From the NCBI RefSeq assembly GCF_036346615.1, contig NZ_CP107836.1:1488001-1552000 (forward strand): 64,000 bases of DNA. Reading direction: 5' to 3'. The notes below the pieces were generated by a model. That model saw nothing but the letters and a program-made list of their open reading frames with translations, made no database searches and was not told the origin of the DNA. The DNA is from Streptomyces sp. NBC_00523 (GTDB lineage: Bacteria > Actinomycetota > Actinomycetes > Streptomycetales > Streptomycetaceae). Positions 34,429-42,996 of the stretch are shown piece by piece. Within the stretch, counting starts at the first letter, position 1; every line of letters begins with the position of its first letter. Both the position numbers and the translations under genes were made by a program.

Positions 34429-35442
34429 GTGCGTACCGACTTCTTCGCCCGGCTGGACCGGGAGCCGGAACCGCCGAAGATAGAGACACCGCGGATGAGC
34501 CGTCACCGCATCGCTCTCTTCGGCGGGACGTTGGCGTTCTATCTGGCCATCGTCGTTGCCGTGCTCATGTCGTCCTGGCTGGTGGCTCTGGACTGGAAGG
34601 TCATGCTCTTCCGGCCCTACCAGCAGTGGCCCGAAATCCACGCCGCCCTCGACTACTACGTGGTCCTCGGTCAGCGCGGGCCCACCGCGGTCATGGTCGC
34701 CTGCTGGCTCGGCTGGCGCTCCTGGCGGCAGCACACCCTGCGTCCGCTGCTGACGCTCGGCGCCTCGCTGCTGCTGCTCAACCTGACGGTGGGCGCGGTC
34801 AAGATCGGCCTCGGCCGGCTCGGCCCGCACTACGCGACCAGGATCGGATCGGCCGAGCTCTTCGCCGGCGGCGATATATTTCCCTCCGGCCACACCGCCA
34901 ACGCCGTCGTGACCTGGGGAATCCTCGCCTACCTGGCCGCCACCCCGCGGGCCAGGCGCTATCTGTCGGCCATGTCCGCGATCGTCTCGCTCGGCGTCGG
35001 ACTGACGACGGTCTACCTCGGTACGCACTGGCTGAGCGACGTGCTCCTCGGCTGGGCGGCGGGCCTGCTGATCCTGCTCGGCCTGCCCTGGGTGGAGCCG
35101 CTGATCACCCGCGCCGAGAACTGGATCTTCGCCGCCCGTGCCCGGCTGGGCGCCCCCGGCAGCCGTCCCGCGGCCCCGGTGCCCGCCACCGACGCCCCGG
35201 CGCCCGTACCGGCCGCACAGCCGCCCGCGGAGGAGCCGGCGGCGCAGGGTCCGGCACGCGGCCAGGCAGGCCGTCCGCCGGCCGTCAACGGCCGCCCCCG
35301 CCCCCATCCCGCGCCGGCCACGGCCCACGCGGTGCGCTCGGAGCGGTCCCCGGTGACGCCGGCCGGCAGCCGGCGCCCGCCGCACGCCGACCGCGCGCCG
35401 CGCGGGGGCACGGCTCCGGCCCGGCCGGTCGCCGGCGGCTGA
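34429..35442 (+). CDS. PAP2-family membrane phosphatase
   Basis: 337 residues with about six membrane helices and a long Pro/Ala/Arg-rich cytoplasmic tail from residue 245. The three phosphatase signatures are present in divergent form: KIGLGRLGP, FPSGHT with the acid His, and TTVYLGTHWLSD with the nucleophile His. Such enzymes dephosphorylate lipid phosphates or undecaprenyl diphosphate. The GTG at 34429 (MRTDFFARLDREPEPPK) follows a -10 box and fits homologues I recall; ATG 34495 is alternative. Ends in a 28-bp hairpin. Confidence 0.85.
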   Translation: MRTDFFARLDREPEPPKIETPRMSRHRIALFGGTLAFYLAIVVAVLMSSWLVALDWKVMLFRPYQQWPEIHAALDYYVVLGQRGPTAVMVACWLGWRSWRQHTLRPLLTLGASLLLLNLTVGAVKIGLGRLGPHYATRIGSAELFAGGDIFPSGHTANAVVTWGILAYLAATPRARRYLSAMSAIVSLGVGLTTVYLGTHWLSDVLLGWAAGLLILLGLPWVEPLITRAENWIFAARARLGAPGSRPAAPVPATDAPAPVPAAQPPAEEPAAQGPARGQAGRPPAVNGRPRPHPAPATAHAVRSERSPVTPAGSRRPPHADRAPRGGTAPARPVAGG

Positions 35443-35443
35443 T

Positions 35444-35505
35444 CCCGGCATACGCGTGAGGGGCCCCGACCATGTCCGGTCGGGGCCCCTCACGCGTATG
35501 CCGGG
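35444..35505. terminator. Exceptionally long bidirectional terminator
   Basis: Perfect 28-bp stem (35444-35471 with 35478-35505) and loop ATGTCC. It starts two bases after the PAP2 gene and ends 13 bp before the stop of the convergent I78-type gene. Confidence 0.85.
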
Positions 35506-35517
35506 AGTCCGGGCGGC

Positions 35518-35733
35518 TCAGCCGGTCCAGCAGCGCCTGACGACGCCGCCGTCGACCTCGAAGTTGATCCGGCCCACCTGGAACTCCATGGTGATGACCG
35601 TGCCCGGCGGCAGGGCCCGTACGGTGGACCAGCCGTGCTCCCGGGCCCGCTGCTCGGCGGTCTCTGCGGAGAGCCCCACATACGCGCCGGTGGCGTCGTC
35701 GGGCTGGGCGGGAGGGGTCGGTATGGGTGCCAT
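35518..35733 (-). CDS. Small I78-type peptidase inhibitor-like protein
   Basis: 71 residues resembling the inhibitor I78 family: a helix AETAEQRAREHGW, then VRALPPGTVITMEFQ and the inhibitory-type end GRINFEVDGGVVRRCW-x-G. No signal peptide, so it probably acts in the cytoplasm, unlike the well-studied secreted members. A -10-like TACGGT ends seven bases before the ATG, and GAGAGG also lies there, so either a leaderless or a led start is possible. Confidence 0.75.
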   Translation of the reverse strand: MAPIPTPPAQPDDATGAYVGLSAETAEQRAREHGWSTVRALPPGTVITMEFQVGRINFEVDGGVVRRCWTG

Positions 35734-36355
35734 GCCTCTCACCGTAGGCGCCCGGGTGCGGGGGCGGTAGCGGGGGCCGCGCGCGGGCACACGGCATCCT
35801 CATGTCGCTCACCGGTCACACTTGTGTCACAGGATCCCGACACGTGTTCGCCACGACCCCCTTCACCCGAACGTGCGATTCACAACCGGACGCACAGTAA
35901 TCGCACAGGCCGGTGGACGATCATCGGAAGGGCGGGAAAACGACGCGGATTTCCACCCGGGGGCGAGGCCGAATTCTCCGAGGGAAAACGTTCCACGAGG
36001 ACGGGCCTCGCCGGTAATTCGCCCTCCCTTATCGCACCCTTATCCCCGGGACCGACAGGCATACCATCGGACGGACCCGCCCGGGGCCACGGGACCGTAT
36101 AGCGGACAACCCGGTTCCGCGCATTCCGGCACGCGGCGGGGGTACCGCCCGCTTCGCGCGTCTACCCCGCGCCCGCCCCTCCACACCTGCCAGCGCGGGC
36201 TGTTTTCTCCTCCTTTGTCGGTTGATCCCCCACCCTCCCGGCGCGCCCGGGCCCGATTCCGTACGGCTTCCCGCGTGACCCCGGCCGCGGCTCGCCCGTT
36301 GTCATCTCTGAGCCGGGAACCCCCCGGCGCACGTACCGAGTTCGAGGAGCCACCC
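35734..36355. other. Long intergenic region without gene
   Basis: 622 bp, the longest gap in the window, less GC-rich than genes in 35800-36060. It should hold divergent promoters. I find no convincing small gene, tRNA or riboswitch; a small RNA cannot be excluded. Confidence 0.45.
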
Positions 36356-37138
36356 GTGCCGCGCATGCTCGACGTCAGCGAGGACGTACGCGCCGAGATC
36401 GGCGACGCCGAAGCCGACCGGCTGCTCGTCGGCGACAACGCCCCGGGCAGTTACGACTGCACCTCCTGCCGCACCCCCGGCGACTCCGAGCAGGAGCGCA
36501 CCAGCACGGTGCTGTTCGTCGGCGACGAGACCGCCGTGCTCGCCTTCGCTCACGCCAGCTGCATCCCCTCGCAGGTCGTCCAGGTCGCCGAGGAGCAGCT
36601 TCAGGGCGCCGTCCGCAGCATCACCGGCGGCGGGCAGGGGGAGCCGGAGCGGGTCGTCCCCGAGCAGGCCGTCCTCGGCATCACCAGCGGCCTCGTCCTG
36701 ATCGACGACGAGCTGCACCCGGCCCTGGTGGTCGAGCCGACCGGCGCGATCGCCCGCCCCGGGACGGACGGCCGGGACGGCGACCAGTTCCTCCAGCTCC
36801 TCCTCGAACAGGGCTTCCAGCCGGTCCACCGCATGGAGCAGGTGCCGGAGGTGCTGCACGGCTGGTCGATCCTGCTCGCCATGGGCCAGCTGCACGCCGT
36901 GCTCCAGCCGGGCACGGGGGGCGGCACCCCGGTCGCCTGGTGGCAGGCGCACGCGCCGCTCCAGGTCACCGAGGGCTGGCGGACCGCCGCCAACAAGTCG
37001 CAGACCGTGCTGGTCTACGCCGCCCCGGCGGGCTCCATCGGCCAGCAGCCCCGCGAGGACCTGCTGCGCGACGCGCTGGAGAAGGCCGCGGCCGCCGGGC
37101 TGCTGGTCGCCGCCGCCATGCCGCTGGCCGGGACCTGA
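36356..37138 (+). CDS. Conserved protein of unknown function with CxxC/HxxC motif
   Basis: 260 residues. Near the N-terminus YDCTSCRTPG is followed about 35 residues later by FAHASC, giving C-x2-C...H-x2-C, which could bind zinc. The rest is an alpha/beta region with no catalytic motif I know (VLIDDELHPALVVEPTG, VAWWQAHAPLQVTEGW). GTG 36356 with GAGGAG six bases upstream; the frame is open further up, but only in the intergenic region. Similar proteins appear restricted to Streptomyces and relatives, from memory. Confidence 0.72.
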   Translation: MPRMLDVSEDVRAEIGDAEADRLLVGDNAPGSYDCTSCRTPGDSEQERTSTVLFVGDETAVLAFAHASCIPSQVVQVAEEQLQGAVRSITGGGQGEPERVVPEQAVLGITSGLVLIDDELHPALVVEPTGAIARPGTDGRDGDQFLQLLLEQGFQPVHRMEQVPEVLHGWSILLAMGQLHAVLQPGTGGGTPVAWWQAHAPLQVTEGWRTAANKSQTVLVYAAPAGSIGQQPREDLLRDALEKAAAAGLLVAAAMPLAGT

Positions 37139-37242
37139 CCGTGACCGCGCATCCGGAGCCCCGGCGGCGAACAGTTGTCTGTCCGACGGGTGTTTCCCCG
37201 GCGGGCCCGCATCCGACGGCCCACGAGGTCGTTGGCACCTAC

Positions 37243-37614
37243 GTGCACTCATACGACCCCTCCCACCAGCGTCCGAGCCCGATCCCCGCGATGCGTCCCG
37301 CGCAGGACCCCTCGGGCGGCCCGTCCCACACCCCGATCTACGACGCGCTGTACTCCGAGTACCGCCGCTCGTTCCGGGCGTTGCCGGGTGATCGGACCGG
37401 CGAGGAGAGTCTGGGCCTCCAGGCCCTCGGCCTCTTCGGCTCGCGCGCCCCGCTGCGCGGCCACTCGGGCCACTCCTCCCCCGGCGGCACGGCGACGGGC
37501 GACCGGTCCGGCACGGGCACCCGCTCCGGGAGCCTCGGCGGCTGGCAGCGGGTGGGCCGCCATGCGGGGCGCACCCGGCCCGCGGCGCTGCCGCCCGGCT
37601 CACGGGACGCCTGA
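37243..37614 (+). CDS. Conserved hypothetical protein
   Basis: 123 residues, low complexity. A conserved core HTPIYDALYSEYRRSFRALP, then GDRTGEESLG, is followed by a Gly/Ser/Arg-rich tail. The start is uncertain: GTG 37243 (VHSYDPSHQ...) lacks a good ribosome-binding site, and GTG 37141 just after the preceding gene or ATG 37291 (MRPAQDPSG) are alternatives. No known domain. Ends in a strong hairpin. Confidence 0.6.
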   Translation: MHSYDPSHQRPSPIPAMRPAQDPSGGPSHTPIYDALYSEYRRSFRALPGDRTGEESLGLQALGLFGSRAPLRGHSGHSSPGGTATGDRSGTGTRSGSLGGWQRVGRHAGRTRPAALPPGSRDA

Positions 37615-37620
37615 CCTCCC

Positions 37621-37675
37621 GTACGCGACAGCCCCGGACCGCTCGGTGACCGAGCGCTCCGGGGCTGTCGCGTAC
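37621..37675. terminator. Bidirectional terminator before der
   Basis: 18-bp perfect stem GTACGCGACAGCCCCGGA, one mismatch, then further pairing CGCTCGG; lies between the convergent hypothetical gene and der. Confidence 0.8.
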
Positions 37676-37686
37676 CGCCTCGCGGG

Positions 37687-39156
37687 TTACTTCTTGCGGC
37701 CGCGCTTCTCGCGGACCCGGACCGAGATGTGGATCGGGGTGCCCTCGAAGCCGAACTCCTCGCGCAGGCGGCGCTCCACGAAGCGCCGGTAGCCGTGCTC
37801 CAGGAAACCGGAGGCGAAGAGGACGAAGCGCGGCGGCTTGGTACCCGCCTGGGTGCCGAACAGGATGCGGGGCTGCTTGCCGCCCCGGACCGGGTGCGGG
37901 TGGGCGGCGACGATCTCGCCCAGGAAGGCGTTGAGCCGGCCCGTCGGGACGCGGGTCTCCCAGCCGTCGAGCGCGGTCTCGATCGCCGGGACCAGCTTCT
38001 CCATGTGGCGGCCGGTGCGGGCCGAGACGTTGACCCGGGGGGCCCAGGCGACCTGCGCGAGCTCGGTCTCGATCTCGCGCTCCAGGTAGTAGCGGCGCTC
38101 CTCGTCCAGCGTGTCCCACTTGTTGAAGGCGAGCACGACGGCGCGGCCCGCCTCCACGGCCATGGTCACGATGCGCTGGTCCTGGACGCTGATCGACTCG
38201 CTGGAGTCGATCAGGATGACCGCGACCTCGGCCTTCTCCAGGGCGGCCGCGGTGCGCAGCGAGGCGTAGTAGTCCGCGCCCTCCTGGAGGTGGACGCGGC
38301 GGCGGATGCCGGCCGTGTCGATGAACTTCCAGGTGACGCCGCCCAGCTGGATGAGCTCGTCCACCGGGTCACGGGTGGTGCCCGCCAGCTCGTTGACGAC
38401 GACGCGGTCCTCGTTGGCCACCTTGTTCAGGAGCGAGGACTTGCCGACGTTCGGGCGGCCGATGAGCGCGATGCGGCGGGGGCCGCCGACGGCCGTGCCG
38501 AAGGACTGCGGCGGGGCCTCGGGCAGGGCCTCCAGGACGGCGTCCAGCATGTCGCCGGTGCCGCGGCCGTGCAGCGAGGAGACGGGGTGCGGTTCGCCGA
38601 GGCCGAGCGACCACAGCGAGGTGGCGTCCGCCTCGCCGCTCTGCCCGTCGACCTTGTTGGCGCAGAGCACGACGGGCTTGCCGGCCCGGCGCAGCAGCTT
38701 GACGACGGCCTCGTCGGTGTCGGTGGCGCCGACGGTGGAGTCCACGACGAAGACGACCGCGTCGGCCGTCTCGATCGCGTACTCCGCCTGGGCGGCGACG
38801 GAGGCGTCCAGGCCGAGGACGTCCTGCTCCCAGCCGCCGGTGTCCACGACCTTGAAGCGGCGGCCCGCCCACTCGGCCTCGTAGGTGACGCGGTCGCGGG
38901 TGACGCCCGGCTTGTCCTGGACGACGGCCTCGCGGCGGCCGATGATCCGGTTCACCAGGGTCGACTTGCCGACGTTGGGCCGGCCGACGACGGCGAGGAC
39001 GGGGAGCGGTCCGTGACCGGCCTCGTCCAGCGCGCCCTCGACCTCTTCGGGGTCGAACCCTTCCTGCGCGGCGAGCTCCATGAACTCCGCGTACTCGGCA
39101 TCGCCAAGCTCTCCGTGCTCGTGGTCCGAGCCGCCGGAGTGAATCTGGTCGTTCAT
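37687..39156 (-). CDS. der: Ribosome-assembly GTPase Der (EngA)
   Basis: 489 residues with two tandem GTPase domains and a C-terminal KH-like domain. First P-loop GRPNVGKST at 58-66, second GRPNVGKSS at 233-241; DTGGW and DTAGI G3 motifs; NKVD and NKWD G4 motifs. Acts in 50S subunit maturation. It has a 50-residue acidic N-terminal extension usual in actinobacteria. ATG at 39156 with GAGGAA upstream. Last gene of the aroH-tyrA-cmk-plsC-der series, with 64 bp between it and plsC. Confidence 0.97.
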   Translation of the reverse strand: MNDQIHSGGSDHEHGELGDAEYAEFMELAAQEGFDPEEVEGALDEAGHGPLPVLAVVGRPNVGKSTLVNRIIGRREAVVQDKPGVTRDRVTYEAEWAGRRFKVVDTGGWEQDVLGLDASVAAQAEYAIETADAVVFVVDSTVGATDTDEAVVKLLRRAGKPVVLCANKVDGQSGEADATSLWSLGLGEPHPVSSLHGRGTGDMLDAVLEALPEAPPQSFGTAVGGPRRIALIGRPNVGKSSLLNKVANEDRVVVNELAGTTRDPVDELIQLGGVTWKFIDTAGIRRRVHLQEGADYYASLRTAAALEKAEVAVILIDSSESISVQDQRIVTMAVEAGRAVVLAFNKWDTLDEERRYYLEREIETELAQVAWAPRVNVSARTGRHMEKLVPAIETALDGWETRVPTGRLNAFLGEIVAAHPHPVRGGKQPRILFGTQAGTKPPRFVLFASGFLEHGYRRFVERRLREEFGFEGTPIHISVRVREKRGRKK

Positions 39157-39220
39157 GAAGTCCGTTCCTCTTTGCATCATCATCGATGGACCACGCAGCG
39201 CGCGGTCCACTACTCAAGTC

Positions 39221-39883
39221 TTACCCGGTGCGCCCGGTGAGGCGCCCGGCGTGCTCCAGGTGGCCGGTCAGCCGGGCCTGGATGCGCAGCGTGGCCTCGT
39301 CCAGCGCCTTGCGCGTACGCCTGCCGCTGCCGTCGCCCGCTTCGAAAGCGTCCCCGAAGACGACGTCCACGCGGCTGCGCAGCGGCGGCAGTGCCGATAT
39401 CAACCGGCCGCGGCGCTCGGTGCTTCCCAGGACGGCCACGGGGACGATCGGCGCCCCGCTGCGCACCGCGAAGTACGCGAGCCCGGCGCGCAGCGAGGCG
39501 AAGTCTCCTTCGCCCCGGGTGCCCTCGGGGAAGATCCCGAGCACCCCGCCGTCCTCCAGCACGCCGAGCGCGCGGGTGATGGCGGTGCGGTCGGCGGTCG
39601 TACGGTCCACCTCCAGCTGCCCGATTCCGCGCAGGAACGGGTCCAGGGGGCCGACGAACGCCTCTTTCTTGATCAGGAAGTGGACGGGCCTGGGCGCGGT
39701 GCCCATCAGCATCGGCCCGTCGATGTTGTGCGAGTGGTTCACCGCGAGTATGACGGGTCCGGCGGCCGGGACCCGCCAGGCACCGAGGACGCGGGGCCTG
39801 AAGAGCCCGTACATCAGCCCGATCCCGATGCCGCGCCCGACCGCCGCACCACGCGGCGAGGGCGCGCTCGTGGCGTCGGTCAC
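39221..39883 (-). CDS. plsC: 1-acyl-sn-glycerol-3-phosphate acyltransferase (PlsC family)
   Basis: 220 residues. Catalytic motif NHSHNID (H-x4-D form), substrate motif FPEGTRGEGDF, and PIVPVAVLG. It moves an acyl chain to lysophosphatidate at the membrane. The GTG at 39883 overlaps the cmk stop (GTGA), so the two are translationally coupled. There are several PlsC paralogues in Streptomyces, so the symbol names the family. Confidence 0.88.
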   Translation of the reverse strand: MTDATSAPSPRGAAVGRGIGIGLMYGLFRPRVLGAWRVPAAGPVILAVNHSHNIDGPMLMGTAPRPVHFLIKKEAFVGPLDPFLRGIGQLEVDRTTADRTAITRALGVLEDGGVLGIFPEGTRGEGDFASLRAGLAYFAVRSGAPIVPVAVLGSTERRGRLISALPPLRSRVDVVFGDAFEAGDGSGRRTRKALDEATLRIQARLTGHLEHAGRLTGRTG

Positions 39884-40584
39884 TTCGCGGCCCGCTTCTC
39901 CCCGACGAGGGTGACGACGCACTCGATGACCTGCTGGAGCGTCAGCTCGGTGGTGTCCACCTCGACCGCGTCGGCGGCCTTGGCGAGCGGGGAGGTCTTG
40001 CGGCCGGAGTCCGCGGCGTCCCGCTTGATCAGCGCTTCCTTGGTGGCGGCGAGATCGGCGCCCTTGACCTCGCCGCTGCGGCGGGCGGCACGGGCCTCCG
40101 GCGACGCGGTGAGGAAGATCTTGATGTCGGCGTCGGGCAGCACGGTGGTGCCGATGTCGCGGCCCTCGACCACGATGCCCTTCGCCGCCTCGGCGGCGAT
40201 GGTGCGCTGGAGCTCGGTGATCAGGGTGCGCACCTCGGGGACGGCGCTCACGGCGCTGACCTTGGAGGTGACCTCCTGGGTGCGGATCGGGCCGGAGGCG
40301 TCCTCGCCGTCGACGGTGATCGTCGGGGCGGCGGGGTCGGTGCCGGAGACGATGACGGGCTTGGCGGCGGCGGTCGCGACCTGCGCGGCGTCGTGCACGT
40401 CGATGCCGTTGTTCAGCATCCACCAGGTGATGGCGCGGTACTGGGCCCCGGTGTCCAGGTAGCTGAGGCCGAGCTGGGCGGCGACGGCCTTGGAGGTGCT
40501 GGACTTGCCGGTGCCGGAGGGGCCGTCGATGGCGACGATCACTGCGGCCGGGGCGGTCCGGACGGCGGCGCTTACGGTTTCCAC
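39880..40584 (-). CDS. cmk: Cytidylate kinase
   Basis: 234 residues. P-loop DGPSGTGKSS (about 20-29), LSYLDTGAQYRA, the CMP-binding GRDIGTTVLPDADIKIFLTA and lid RR-S. Phosphorylates CMP/dCMP with ATP. The start is uncertain: GTG 40584 is preferred (12 bases after AGGAAG), GTG 40596 touches that site, and the long frame from 40716 is unlikely. Coupled to plsC downstream; 136 bp after tyrA. Confidence 0.94.
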   Translation of the reverse strand: METVSAAVRTAPAAVIVAIDGPSGTGKSSTSKAVAAQLGLSYLDTGAQYRAITWWMLNNGIDVHDAAQVATAAAKPVIVSGTDPAAPTITVDGEDASGPIRTQEVTSKVSAVSAVPEVRTLITELQRTIAAEAAKGIVVEGRDIGTTVLPDADIKIFLTASPEARAARRSGEVKGADLAATKEALIKRDAADSGRKTSPLAKAADAVEVDTTELTLQQVIECVVTLVGEKRAAK

Positions 40585-40720
40585 GGTGGTGGACACCTTC
40601 CTGGTGCTCGGGGCGGGCTGGGCGGGACGCGTGAACCCGCCCCGCACAAGGTTACCGAGTGCGGGGAGGGGTCCGGTCACCCCTGTGGACAAGCGTGCGA
40701 CCGGCCAGTGTCCCATGGTC

Positions 40721-41806
40721 CTACTGACGGATCGACCAGCCCCGGTCGCGGAGGGCCGCCGCCAGGACGGGCGCGGCGCTCGGTTCGACCATGAGCTGGA
40801 CGAGACCGGCCTGCTGGCCGCTGGCGTGCTCGATGCGCACGTCCTCGATGTTGACCCCGGACCGGCCCGCGTCGGCGAAGATCGCGGCCAGCTCGCCGGG
40901 GCGGTCGCTGATCAGGACGGCGACCGTCTCGTACGAGGCCGGGGCGGCGCCGTGCTTGCCGGGCACCCGGACGCGGCCGGCGTTGCCCCGGCTCAGGACG
41001 TCACGGATGCCCTCGGTGCCCGCGCGGCGCTTCTCCTCGTCGGCGGACTGGAGCCCGCGCAGCGCGGTGACCGTCTCCTCCAGGTCGGCGGCGACGCCCG
41101 CGAGGACGTCGGCGACGGGACCGGGGTTGGCGGACAGGATCTCGACCCACATGCGCGGGTCCGAAGCCGCGATCCGGGTCACGTCCCTGATCCCCTGCCC
41201 GCACAGCCGCACCGCGCTCTCGTCGGCGTCCTCGAGCCGCGCCGCGACCATCGAGGAGATCAGCTGCGGGGTGTGCGAGACGAGCGCGACGGCCCGGTCG
41301 TGGGCGTCGGCGTCCATGACGACCGGGACGGCCCGGCACAGCGCGACCAGCTCCAGGGCGAGGTTCAGCACCTCGGTGTCGGTGTCCCGGGTCGGGGTGA
41401 GCACCCAGGGCCGCCCCTCGAAGAGGTCGGCGGTCGCGGCGAGCGGACCGGACCGCTCCTTGCCGGCCATGGGGTGCGAGCCGATGTACGGGGTGAGGTC
41501 GGCCCCCAGCGCCTCCAGCTCGCGGCGCGGGCCGCCCTTGACGCTGGCGACGTCGAGGTAGCCCCGGGCCACCCCGTCGCGCATGGCGGCGGCGAGCACG
41601 GTCGCGGTGTGGGCGGGCGGCACGGCCACGACCGCCAGGTCGACGCGGCCCTCGGGCGGCTCGTCCGTACCGGCGCCGAGCGCGGCGGCGGTCCTGGCCG
41701 ACTCGGGGTCGTGGTCGACCAGGTGGACGGTGACGCCCCGGCCCGCGAGGGCGAGGGCCGCGGAGGTCCCGACGAGGCCGGTACCGATGACGACGGCGGT
41801 TCTCAC
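40721..41806 (-). CDS. tyrA: Prephenate dehydrogenase
   Basis: 361 residues. NAD-binding GTGLVGTS at 8-15, catalytic region IGSHPMAGKERSGP, RIAASDPRMW, and a C-terminal ACT regulatory domain (from about 285, VLISDRPGELAAIFADAGRSG). Makes 4-hydroxyphenylpyruvate for tyrosine; feedback control by tyrosine through ACT is known in the family. GTG at 41806 overlaps the aroH stop (GTGA), coupling the two steps of one pathway. Confidence 0.95.
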   Translation of the reverse strand: MRTAVVIGTGLVGTSAALALAGRGVTVHLVDHDPESARTAAALGAGTDEPPEGRVDLAVVAVPPAHTATVLAAAMRDGVARGYLDVASVKGGPRRELEALGADLTPYIGSHPMAGKERSGPLAATADLFEGRPWVLTPTRDTDTEVLNLALELVALCRAVPVVMDADAHDRAVALVSHTPQLISSMVAARLEDADESAVRLCGQGIRDVTRIAASDPRMWVEILSANPGPVADVLAGVAADLEETVTALRGLQSADEEKRRAGTEGIRDVLSRGNAGRVRVPGKHGAAPASYETVAVLISDRPGELAAIFADAGRSGVNIEDVRIEHASGQQAGLVQLMVEPSAAPVLAAALRDRGWSIRQ

Positions 41807-42165
41807 TGGGCGATGTCCTTGCGCAGGGCGGCGGTGGCGCCGAGGTAGACGTGGTTGATCTCGGCCTTGGACAGATAGGTCTCGACGTGCGCCAGGACCC
41901 GGACCACCCGGGGCATGGCCCCCTCGATGTCCAGTTCCTGGGCGCAGATCAGCGGTACGTCGGTGATCCCGATGGAGCGCGCGGCGGCGGCCGGGAAGTC
42001 GCTGTGCAGGTCGGGCGTGGCCGTGAACCAGATGCTGATCAGGTCGTCCGCGACGAGTTCGTTGCGCTCCAGCACGGCGGTGAGCAGGGCGCCGACCTGC
42101 TCGTGCAGGTGCCCGGTCTCGTCCCGGTCCAGCTGGACGGCGCCCCGGACCGCTCGTACCGCCAC
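41803..42165 (-). CDS. aroH: Chorismate mutase, AroH type
   Basis: 120 residues, the trimeric pseudo-alpha/beta-barrel class. VRAVRGAVQLDRDE (catalytic Arg), ISIWFTATPDLHSDFPA, VPLICAQELDIEGAMPRVVR and the C-terminal HVYLGATAALRKD. Turns chorismate into prephenate, the substrate of the adjoining tyrA. GTG start with GAGGAG six bases upstream. First gene of the operon leading through cmk to der. Confidence 0.95.
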   Translation of the reverse strand: MAVRAVRGAVQLDRDETGHLHEQVGALLTAVLERNELVADDLISIWFTATPDLHSDFPAAAARSIGITDVPLICAQELDIEGAMPRVVRVLAHVETYLSKAEINHVYLGATAALRKDIAQ

Positions 42166-42282
42166 GTCGTGCTCCTCGCTCGTTCCGTACCGCTTTCCGC
42201 GTATGCGATCAGCCTAGAGGGGCGCCGGGGTCCCGTGCCCGCCCGCCCTTTTTATGAGACGCGCCCGCGCCCGGTCCTCGCG

Positions 42283-42288
42283 TAGCCT
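42283..42288 (+). promoter_or_regulatory. -10 box of a leaderless promoter
   Basis: TAGCCT ends six bases before the ATG at 42295; no ribosome-binding site. Confidence 0.45.
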
Positions 42289-42294
42289 CCCGGC

Positions 42295-42996
42295 ATGATC
42301 ACGCCGACCGACGAGGCCCTGGTGCGCCGCCACACGGTGTACTCCTGTGTGATGGGCTCGCGCGCCTTCGGTCTCGCCACCGAGACCAGCGACACCGACC
42401 GGCGGGGCGTGTTCCTGGCACCGACCCCGCTGTTCTGGCGCTTCGAGAAGCCGCCCACGCACATCGAGGGCCCGGCGGACGAGCAGTTCTCCTGGGAGCT
42501 GGAACGCTTCTGCGAGCTGGCCCTGCGGGCCAATCCGAACGTGCTGGAGTGCCTGCACTCGCCGCTGGTCGATCACGTGGACGACACCGGCCGGGAGCTG
42601 CTCGCCCTGCGCGGCGCCTTCCTCTCCCGCCGGGCGCACGACTCGTTCGTACGCTATGCCCTGGCCCAGCGCCGCAAGCTGGAGGCGGACGTCCGCGTCC
42701 ACGGCGCCCCGCGCTGGAAGCACGCCATGCACCTGCTGCGGCTGCTGGCGAGCTGCCGGGACCTGCTGCGCACCGGCGAACTGACGATCGAGGTGGGCGA
42801 CGCCCGCGAAGCCCTCCTCGCGGTCAAGCGCGGCGAGGTCCCCTGGCCGGAGGTCGTACGCCGCATGACCCTCCTCGCCGCCGAGAACGACGAGGCGGCC
42901 GCCACCTCCCCACTGCCCGACGAGCCGGACCGTGCGCGCATCGAGGACTTCCTCGTCCGCACGCGCCGGGCGTCGGCGGCGGCCTCAGCGCTCTGA
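42295..42996 (+). CDS. Polymerase-beta-type nucleotidyltransferase (RlaP-like) 1
   Basis: 233 residues. The active-site pattern GSRAFGLATETSDTDRRGVF has the G-S and D-x-D features of the RlaP (RNA-repair-associated) nucleotidyltransferases. A helical C-terminal domain follows. Leaderless start. It converges with a second member of the same family, overlapping it by 12 bp. Target RNA, protein or small molecule unknown. Confidence 0.8.
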   Translation: MITPTDEALVRRHTVYSCVMGSRAFGLATETSDTDRRGVFLAPTPLFWRFEKPPTHIEGPADEQFSWELERFCELALRANPNVLECLHSPLVDHVDDTGRELLALRGAFLSRRAHDSFVRYALAQRRKLEADVRVHGAPRWKHAMHLLRLLASCRDLLRTGELTIEVGDAREALLAVKRGEVPWPEVVRRMTLLAAENDEAAATSPLPDEPDRARIEDFLVRTRRASAAASAL

